The notes under the pieces: generated by a model
Seen by the model: the letters and a program-made list of their open reading frames with translations, nothing else
Told to the model about the DNA's origin: nothing
Databases searched by the model: none
Assembly (NCBI RefSeq): GCF_010894435.1
Contig: NZ_JAAIXZ010000024.1
Span: forward strand, 1-64,000
Direction of reading: 5' to 3'
Source: Pyxidicoccus trucidator
GTDB lineage: Bacteria > Myxococcota > Myxococcia > Myxococcales > Myxococcaceae
DNA: 64,000 nucleotides
Shown here: piece after piece, positions 58,348 to 64,000 of the stretch
Layout: the number at the start of each line of letters is the position of its first letter
Position numbering within the stretch: the stretch's first letter is position 1
Made by a program: the position numbers and the translations under genes

Positions 58348-61122
58348 GTGAGCAAGACTTTCCAGAGGACGGCCCGGCTTCTCTGTCTCATGGCCCTGGC
58401 CGCCGCCGTGAGCGCATGCCTGGGCGTGCGCGGCCGTCCCCGCTTCGGAGCCCTGCGCACCGACTCGCGCCCGCTCCAGTTCCGTCACGACATCCAGCTG
58501 TACACCGTCGAGAACGGAATCACCGTGGCACTGCTGCCCGACAAGCGCACCAACCTGGTCACGGTCGATGCCCGCTATCTCGTCGGAGCCTCGGACGATC
58601 CGGCCGGACGTGCCGGCATGGCCCACCTGGTCGAGCACCTGACCTTCGAGGCCCGGACGGGAACGAATCAAGCCACTCTCGCGGACCGCCTGAGCGAGGC
58701 CGCCCTCCAGCACAACGCGTTCACCACCCACGACGTCACCCACTACACGGCTACGGCGCTCGCCAGCCGGCTGGCGGACGTGCTCGAGCTGGAAGCGCAG
58801 CGCCTCGAGGTGTCCTGCGAGCAGCTTGACGACGCCGTCTTCAGCCGCGAACGCGACGTGGTGCTGGAGGAGGACGCCGAGAGAAGCACGACCTGGAGCA
58901 ACCTCCACCGCGAGGTCGCGCGTGCGGTCTGGGGCGAGCACCATCCGTACGCCCGCGGCCTCGGCACCCACGAGGTCGCGAATGCGACCAAGGATGAAGC
59001 CTGTCGCTTCATCGGCAAACACTACGCACCCGATCGGCTGATGCTGGTCGTCACCGGTGACTTCGACCCCGCCCCGGTCGCCAAGGCGATTGGCAAGCGC
59101 TTTGCCCGGGCCGGTTGGAAGAGCGAAGCCGCGCGAGCCCCCGTCCAGGAAGCCAGGCTCACGGGCACCCGGTCGCGGCACCTTGCCGACATCGACGACG
59201 CGGTCGCGATGGTCTTCTTCCAGGCACCGGCCTGGGGAGGAGAAGACGCGGTGCTGAACACGCTGGCGCTCGGTCAGATGAACCGCGTCCTGGCTCGGGC
59301 CGATGAAGAGCATGACTGGATTACCGACGTGGACGTCACCACCGACGGCGCGGGCCGGGCCCGGCTGATCCTCGTCACGGTTGAAGTCGACGACCCCAGG
59401 CGCCTCGACGACGCCGTCGACGAGGTCTTCGAGCGCGCACCCGCGATGTTCGACGAGGTCAGTCCGTACGCGGCCGCGAGCCTCCTCGGCCAGCTCCAGA
59501 CCGGCTACGTGGCGTCGTACGAGTCGTTCTCGGCTCGCGGCACGTGGCTCGGCGACTACCTGACCTACACGCGCCACGAAAACTTCATGATGCCCGAGCT
59601 GGAGACCGTGGCGCGCACCTCGATGGTGGACGCTGCCAGCTATGCCCGGGCGAGGTTCGTACAAACCAAGAGCCACGTCGCCCTGGTCAAGCCCAGCGGC
59701 AAGCCGGCGACCACCTCGCGGGAAGCCGTGGCCTCGGGCCGCGAGCCCGATCTCGCTCCCTGGCGGGCGCCGGTGGACGTCATGGAGGCCCAGCGCCCGC
59801 TTCCCGCGCCCCCCGCGCGGGCCCGCGACACCGTCGAGGAGCTGAAACTGGAAAACGGACTCCGCGTGCTCCTGGCTCCGGACTCCACCAGCGCACTGGT
59901 CGATGTGCGGTTGGTGTTCCCGTACGGCGCGGCGTCAGACCCGCCCGAGTTCCGCGGCCGGGCCACCGCCGCCGCCGGCCTGCTGGAGCCCGACCCGAAC
60001 CGTCGCTACCCGGCGAGCGACGTGCTGCTGCTCGGATGGGGGATGAGCATCGGCACCCAGCTCGATATCGACGTCTCCGAGACGTCCACCGTGTTCTGGG
60101 CACGCGGCGCCTCCAACCTGGCTGACTGGCACGTGTGGCGTCTCTCATGGCTCATCGACCAGTGTGGCTATCAAGGCGAGGCCGTGAGCACCTTCCGCGC
60201 CAACGCCATGGGTGCCAGCGCCAAGGACGTCGATCCGGCGGAGGCGCTGAGCCGTGAGCTCCTGTTCGGCGACGGGCATCCCTATGCAACCCCGCCTCCG
60301 ACCGGAGAGGCGTGGAGCTGGCTGACGCGCGACGAGCTGGAGCGCTATCGCCTGACTCACTACGTGCCACGCGGGGCCACGTTGATCGTCACCGGCGGCT
60401 TCGACGTCGAGGCGATGCGAAAGCATGTCCGGGCGCTGTTCGCGTACTGGTCCGACGACCCCGCCGCGACGCCCGCGACGCTCCCCGCCGCACGGCCCGC
60501 GCCAGGGCCGAGCTGGGTCGGGACGCGGGATGCCTCCCGCACGCAGGTGGGCCTGGCGGTGACGTTCGCGACCGCCTCGGACCCCGACCGGGACCAGGCC
60601 GCGCGGCTCGTCCTGCGGGAGATGGTCACAGACAGGCTGCGGATCGTCCGCGAGGGAATGGGTGCGTCCTACGGCGTGCAGGTGTCGTACACCGCGGGCA
60701 CCGGCGGCGGCGCGCTCTACATCGAGAGCGAGCTCGAGCCGGTGCGGGCGGCGAAGGCCGCGACCGCCATCGTCTCCGAGCTCGAGGCGCTCCGTACCGG
60801 AGCCGGCGCCATGGCGGAGGGCTTCGTCCGGGCGAGGCGCCGCGTGCTGGCCAGCGCGCTGGCGGACGTCGCTGGCGTCACCGCCAGGGCAGAGCGGCTC
60901 GAGTACGGCGTGCGGCGCGGCCTGCCCGCCGACCACAGCGATCAACTCGCGCTCGCGATCAGCAAGATCACCCCCGCCGAGGTCGCCGCCGTGGCGGCTG
61001 CCGACCTCGACCCGCGCCGCATGGTGGTCTCGGTCGGCGCCGCGTCCGCGCGTCTGAACGAGGTCATGACCGCGCTGCAAGCCACCGGACCGAGGATCTT
61101 CGACAAGGAGAAGGCGCCCTGA
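58348..61122 (+). CDS. M16 zinc peptidase lipoprotein
   Basis: A 924-residue two-module M16 peptidase (lipobox VSAC). The first module has an intact inverted zinc site H93-L-V-E96-H97, with E174 as third ligand in VVLEEDAERS. The second module (from about 515) has the same fold but no zinc motif (GRATAAAGLLEPDPNRRY), as in the catalytic plus structural halves of M16B/C proteins. It probably cleaves peptides in the periplasm or on the surface. The GTG at 58348 is chosen for the upstream G-rich site and because it starts at the signal peptide; a TTG 30 bases earlier is open. Confidence 0.9.
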   Translation: MSKTFQRTARLLCLMALAAAVSACLGVRGRPRFGALRTDSRPLQFRHDIQLYTVENGITVALLPDKRTNLVTVDARYLVGASDDPAGRAGMAHLVEHLTFEARTGTNQATLADRLSEAALQHNAFTTHDVTHYTATALASRLADVLELEAQRLEVSCEQLDDAVFSRERDVVLEEDAERSTTWSNLHREVARAVWGEHHPYARGLGTHEVANATKDEACRFIGKHYAPDRLMLVVTGDFDPAPVAKAIGKRFARAGWKSEAARAPVQEARLTGTRSRHLADIDDAVAMVFFQAPAWGGEDAVLNTLALGQMNRVLARADEEHDWITDVDVTTDGAGRARLILVTVEVDDPRRLDDAVDEVFERAPAMFDEVSPYAAASLLGQLQTGYVASYESFSARGTWLGDYLTYTRHENFMMPELETVARTSMVDAASYARARFVQTKSHVALVKPSGKPATTSREAVASGREPDLAPWRAPVDVMEAQRPLPAPPARARDTVEELKLENGLRVLLAPDSTSALVDVRLVFPYGAASDPPEFRGRATAAAGLLEPDPNRRYPASDVLLLGWGMSIGTQLDIDVSETSTVFWARGASNLADWHVWRLSWLIDQCGYQGEAVSTFRANAMGASAKDVDPAEALSRELLFGDGHPYATPPPTGEAWSWLTRDELERYRLTHYVPRGATLIVTGGFDVEAMRKHVRALFAYWSDDPAATPATLPAARPAPGPSWVGTRDASRTQVGLAVTFATASDPDRDQAARLVLREMVTDRLRIVREGMGASYGVQVSYTAGTGGGALYIESELEPVRAAKAATAIVSELEALRTGAGAMAEGFVRARRRVLASALADVAGVTARAERLEYGVRRGLPADHSDQLALAISKITPAEVAAVAAADLDPRRMVVSVGAASARLNEVMTALQATGPRIFDKEKAP

Positions 61123-61266
61123 ACCGAGGGAAGCAGGCCATGGGCGGTCCGAGGGCACCGCCTTCGCCCCCCTCGACAACGTCCCCAGCCAGGACATATC
61201 AACACACGCTCACCACCGGCTGTGATGCGGTCAGCAGGCTCCCGAAGCCTGCCAGGAGTTCATGTC

Positions 61267-62415
61267 ATGGGTTCGAGCCGTCACCTCGCCTTCCTCGCGC
61301 TCGCCCTGATGGCAGCCTGCTCCAAACCCAAAGAGGCCACCCCCGCCGGGGCCGGCGAACCGGAGCAGCCCGCCATGAAGACCGCTCCGCGGAGCACGCC
61401 TCCCACCACCGACCTCGTGACGGTGCGTGACCCGGTCGAGAACGCCTACACGATGGGGATGCCGAAGGGCTGGCACAACCAGACCTACTCGGCCCGGGTG
61501 TACGACATCCACAGCATGGTGACCCACTCGGTCAGCCCGGACGGAAGCGTCCTCATCTTCAGTGGCGACCCCAGCATCCCCCAGTACTGGAACCCAGCCG
61601 CGGCGACGCCTGTCCACTACGACATGGCCCGGGTCCACCCCCGGATGAAGATCGAGCCGTTCGTGCCCGCCACGGATTACTTCCCCGGCTACGTGAAGCG
61701 GAAGTTCGGCAAGCTGCCGGACTTCAAGCTCCTCTCGACCGAGGCGGATGCCCAGGCAGAGCAGAAGCTGCGGAAGCGCTTCGCCGACGCGGGCCTCCGG
61801 GTGCAGGCGACCATCGCGAATGTCGCCTTCAGCTACATGGACGGCGGCAAGCCGATGAACGCGCTGATCATCGGCTCGACGACGGACAACGGCTCGTTCT
61901 GGGTCGTCACCGTCACGGGGATTGCCGCCTCGGGCGACCCGAAGCAGTACCTGCCGATGATTGAAGCCATGGGCCGCTCCTACCAGCAGAACCCGGCCTG
62001 GCAGGCAGAGCAGAATCGGAAGCACCAGGAGCGCATGGCGCAGATCCAGGAGTTCGGGCGTCAGATGACCGCCCAGCATCACCGGAACATGGCCGCGCTC
62101 CAGCAGAGCGCCCAGCGCCACCAGCAGCGGATGGAGGCCATCCACGCGCAGGGCGACGCCAGCATGAAGAGCTATTACGACCGCATGGCCGCGGGCGACA
62201 CCCAGCACCGGAACTTCCTGAACTACGTCAACGAGGAGAACACGGTGGTCGGCTCGAGCGGCAAGACGTTCCAGGTGGACAGCAGCTACCAGCGGTACTT
62301 CATGCACAAGCGGGATCACACGTACGTCGGCGGCGACGTCCGCATGGACCTGGACACCCTGCGCAGCCTCGGCCTGAATCCCGACGACTACGAGGAAGTG
62401 AAGATCGTGAAGTGA
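61267..62415 (+). CDS. Lipoprotein of unknown function
   Basis: A 382-residue lipoprotein (lipobox LMAAC). After a short linker, residues about 50-235 form an alpha-beta region (VENAYTMGMPKGWHNQTY onward). A helical stretch rich in Gln, Met and His (about 245-320) looks coiled-coil-like, and the end carries NYVNEENTVVGSSG and a conserved-looking DDYEEVKIVK tail. I do not recognise the family. The layout (lipoprotein, PsbP/DUF-like domain, coiled coil) suggests a surface structural role. AGGAG lies 8 bases before the ATG. Confidence 0.6.
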   Translation: MGSSRHLAFLALALMAACSKPKEATPAGAGEPEQPAMKTAPRSTPPTTDLVTVRDPVENAYTMGMPKGWHNQTYSARVYDIHSMVTHSVSPDGSVLIFSGDPSIPQYWNPAAATPVHYDMARVHPRMKIEPFVPATDYFPGYVKRKFGKLPDFKLLSTEADAQAEQKLRKRFADAGLRVQATIANVAFSYMDGGKPMNALIIGSTTDNGSFWVVTVTGIAASGDPKQYLPMIEAMGRSYQQNPAWQAEQNRKHQERMAQIQEFGRQMTAQHHRNMAALQQSAQRHQQRMEAIHAQGDASMKSYYDRMAAGDTQHRNFLNYVNEENTVVGSSGKTFQVDSSYQRYFMHKRDHTYVGGDVRMDLDTLRSLGLNPDDYEEVKIVK

Positions 62416-62442
62416 AGGCAGGCCGCGGGCAAGGCGCCGCGC

Positions 62443-63090
62443 TCAGCCCATTCGCGCGCCGGTATATTCCTTGGTCGCTTGCACCGCTCTCGCCAACAGG
62501 AGCGCCGGGGCCATGAAGGCATCCAGCTCCGTGGCTGTTCCCGGCATCCCCACCCTCTCCACCCGCAGGAAGCCATCCTCGAGGGAGAAGCCCAAGTACG
62601 CCTGCCCCAGCTTCAGCAAGGGCCCGCGCACACGCGGGGCGACGAGCAGGGCCCGGGCCCGGGGCGTGACGTTCTTCAGCAGAAGCGCCGCGTCGAGCTC
62701 CGCGTCACCCACTTCCTCGTCCTTGTAGCCGATGAGCTTGAGCGCCAGGTCACCCAGCTGCTCGGGCTTCAGGCTCAACCCGGGAGGGAGCGCGTCTCCG
62801 AGCTCCAGTTGCAGGAGCGTGAAGATGTTCCGGTACTCGCCATGCCCCCGGTACTCGGTGAACAGCAGGAGCGGGAGCCCCTGGTAGACGCCCTGCATCG
62901 TCAGGGTCCCCACCGCGTACTTGAGTGCCCCCGGCGTTACGCTGAATTCCAGGCCGCGTTGGTTCGCGAAGGACTGCCAGGCCACGATGCGCCGCTGCCA
63001 CCGCTTCCACCGGACGGTGACCATGATGACAGCCACGACCAGTCCGATGCCGACGACGGTCAGGAAGTTGGGGTGCGTTATCACCGACAT
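62443..63090 (-). CDS. Membrane-anchored protein of unknown function
   Basis: A 215-residue protein with one N-terminal membrane span (about 10-28) and a soluble C-terminal domain with beta strands typical of DUF3137-like bacterial proteins (QGLPLLLFTEYRGHGEYRN, LLLKNVTPRARALLVAP). The start at 63090 has GAGG at 9 bases; an ATG three codons earlier is also open. It lies 12 bases after the upstream gene, so the two are co-transcribed. Confidence 0.6.
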   Translation of the reverse strand: MSVITHPNFLTVVGIGLVVAVIMVTVRWKRWQRRIVAWQSFANQRGLEFSVTPGALKYAVGTLTMQGVYQGLPLLLFTEYRGHGEYRNIFTLLQLELGDALPPGLSLKPEQLGDLALKLIGYKDEEVGDAELDAALLLKNVTPRARALLVAPRVRGPLLKLGQAYLGFSLEDGFLRVERVGMPGTATELDAFMAPALLLARAVQATKEYTGARMG

Positions 63091-63102
63091 TGCGGCCATC
63101 CT

Positions 63103-64000
63103 CTACCGCCGCAGCATGCTGCGCAGCAGCTCCAGGGCCTCCGTCACGTTCTGCCAGACCTGGAGCGACTTGACGCCCTCCCCTTCGCCCTGGATGGCGC
63201 GCCGCGAGGCCCGCTCCAAGGGGAGGAGCACGCCCTCCACCAGCTCGATCTGCCGGCTCAGCTCCGCCGGTGAAGGCCCGGCGACGGCCGCGCGCTGAAG
63301 CGCCTCGGCCGGCACGCTGGCCGACACATTCACCGGCCGGTCCGCCAGCGCGGCAATCGCCCGCGAGAGCTGCTCCATATAAGGCCCGAAGTCCGGCGCG
63401 GGCGTCTGGGCAGCCACCACCGCCGGCTGCTGCGTCTGCACCGCGACCCGCTCCGTGAGCGCCTTGAGCAGCTGCGCCAGGTGCTTGAGGTACGGCGCCA
63501 GGTCCGTGGCCGGAGTCGCGGCCGGGGCCGGGAGCGGCGGCGGCGTGGCCTTCGCCTCGCGGCCCACCTTCGCCACCTCCAGCACCGCGTCGCGCAGGGC
63601 CTCCAGGTGGGGCAGTACCTCGGCCGCCGGGTCCGTGCCCTGCTCCGCGCCGCTGGCCACCTGGGACGCCGCCTGCATCACCGCGTCCCGCACCGCGCCG
63701 AGCTGCTCCTCGATGCCGCTGAGCTGGCCGGTGACGCGCGCCACGGGGTCGTCCTCCTTGCCCCCCATGCGCTTCACCCGCGCGAAGCCCTGCTTGATGT
63801 CCTCCCAGCGCTTCGCCTTCTCCGGCGTCAGCCGCCCGCGCATCTCCGCCAGCTTGAGCAGGTTCTGCTCCGCCGCCGTGGTGAGCGTCTGCGACTCGCC
63901 CTGGTAGTGGTCGTCGATGAGCCGCTCCAGCTCGTCGTCCGTCATCGCCGCCACGACCTTCTCGGTCAGCTTGCCCATGTTGCGGTAGCTGCCCTGCAAC
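63103..64000 (-). CDS. Protein of unknown function, runs off window
   Basis: About 298 residues are visible and the 5' end continues beyond the window. It is helical, with Pro/Ala-rich spacers (TPPPLPAPAATPATDLAP) between helical blocks. It starts with a conserved-looking region around MTDDELERLIDDHYQ and ends in helical repeats. Coiled-coil segments and a lack of membrane spans suggest a cytoplasmic scaffold. The next gene begins 12 bases after its stop. Confidence 0.5.
   Translation of the reverse strand, partial: LQGSYRNMGKLTEKVVAAMTDDELERLIDDHYQGESQTLTTAAEQNLLKLAEMRGRLTPEKAKRWEDIKQGFARVKRMGGKEDDPVARVTGQLSGIEEQLGAVRDAVMQAASQVASGAEQGTDPAAEVLPHLEALRDAVLEVAKVGREAKATPPPLPAPAATPATDLAPYLKHLAQLLKALTERVAVQTQQPAVVAAQTPAPDFGPYMEQLSRAIAALADRPVNVSASVPAEALQRAAVAGPSPAELSRQIELVEGVLLPLERASRRAIQGEGEGVKSLQVWQNVTEALELLRSMLRR

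Overview
The window looks like the chromosome of a myxobacterium, most likely Myxococcaceae (Myxococcus, Corallococcus or Pyxidicoccus type). The DNA is very GC rich and uses many GTG starts. It is dense in lipoproteins and secreted hydrolases. It carries an FHA-GAF histidine kinase, a large Ser/Thr kinase-ATPase, a CHAT-TPR protein and the myxobacterial type of phage integrase. This assignment is inference from gene content; no rRNA is present to confirm it.

Region 1 (1-8350) is a translation block read on the minus strand. In transcription order it holds tRNA-Val(GAC), thrS, rpmI, rplT, pheS, pheT, ihfA and tRNA-Pro(GGG). This is the classic thrS-infC-rpmI-rplT-pheS-pheT-ihfA order with infC missing. 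Strong intrinsic terminators lie just before thrS and just before pheS. A frameshifted tyrosine integrase runs into the 3' end of the tRNA-Pro gene at the left edge.

Region 2 (8364-20800) holds mostly minus-strand housekeeping and envelope genes: a family 5 uracil-DNA glycosylase, an AI-2E/PerM-type membrane protein, and a run of FecR-like, PEGA, FlgT-like and LPP20-like envelope proteins. These are followed by a PilZ protein, an FKBP isomerase, two HELGH zinc-peptidase lipoproteins on either side of a cold-shock gene, and a DHH phosphoesterase.

Region 3 (20781-41357) is accessory and envelope content. It includes a DUF3105 lipoprotein, a secreted TIM-barrel-like protein with a Gly/Thr/Asp linker and a carbohydrate-binding-like end, and a LysR/alcohol dehydrogenase divergent pair. 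Further on are a DUF5648-metallophosphoesterase lipoprotein, a DUF1624 membrane protein, a VOC protein, a von Willebrand A lipoprotein, a TPR-CHAT protein, an M16 homologue without its zinc motif, the FHA-GAF kinase, a sedolisin and an amidohydrolase.

Region 4 (41527-55010) is the most striking part: a tightly spaced seven-gene plus-strand operon that looks like a hybrid RiPP pathway. It encodes a precursor with a nitrile-hydratase-like leader and a Ser/Cys/Thr-rich C-terminus, an E1-like/YcaO fused cyclodehydratase, and a SagB-type azoline dehydrogenase. It also encodes a Ser/Thr kinase-ATPase regulator, a LanM-like dehydratase whose cyclase domain has lost its zinc residues, and a second YcaO paired with TfuA, the combination known for peptide thioamidation. 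Azole, dehydroamino-acid and thioamide chemistry may therefore converge on one short core. A LysR gene follows directly.

Region 5 (55108-64000) holds the LysR regulator, CHRD and DUF3060 secreted proteins, an expansin-like lipoprotein with a possible leaderless promoter, an intact two-domain M16 lipoprotein, a lipoprotein of unknown function, and two linked minus-strand genes of unknown function, one of which runs off the window.
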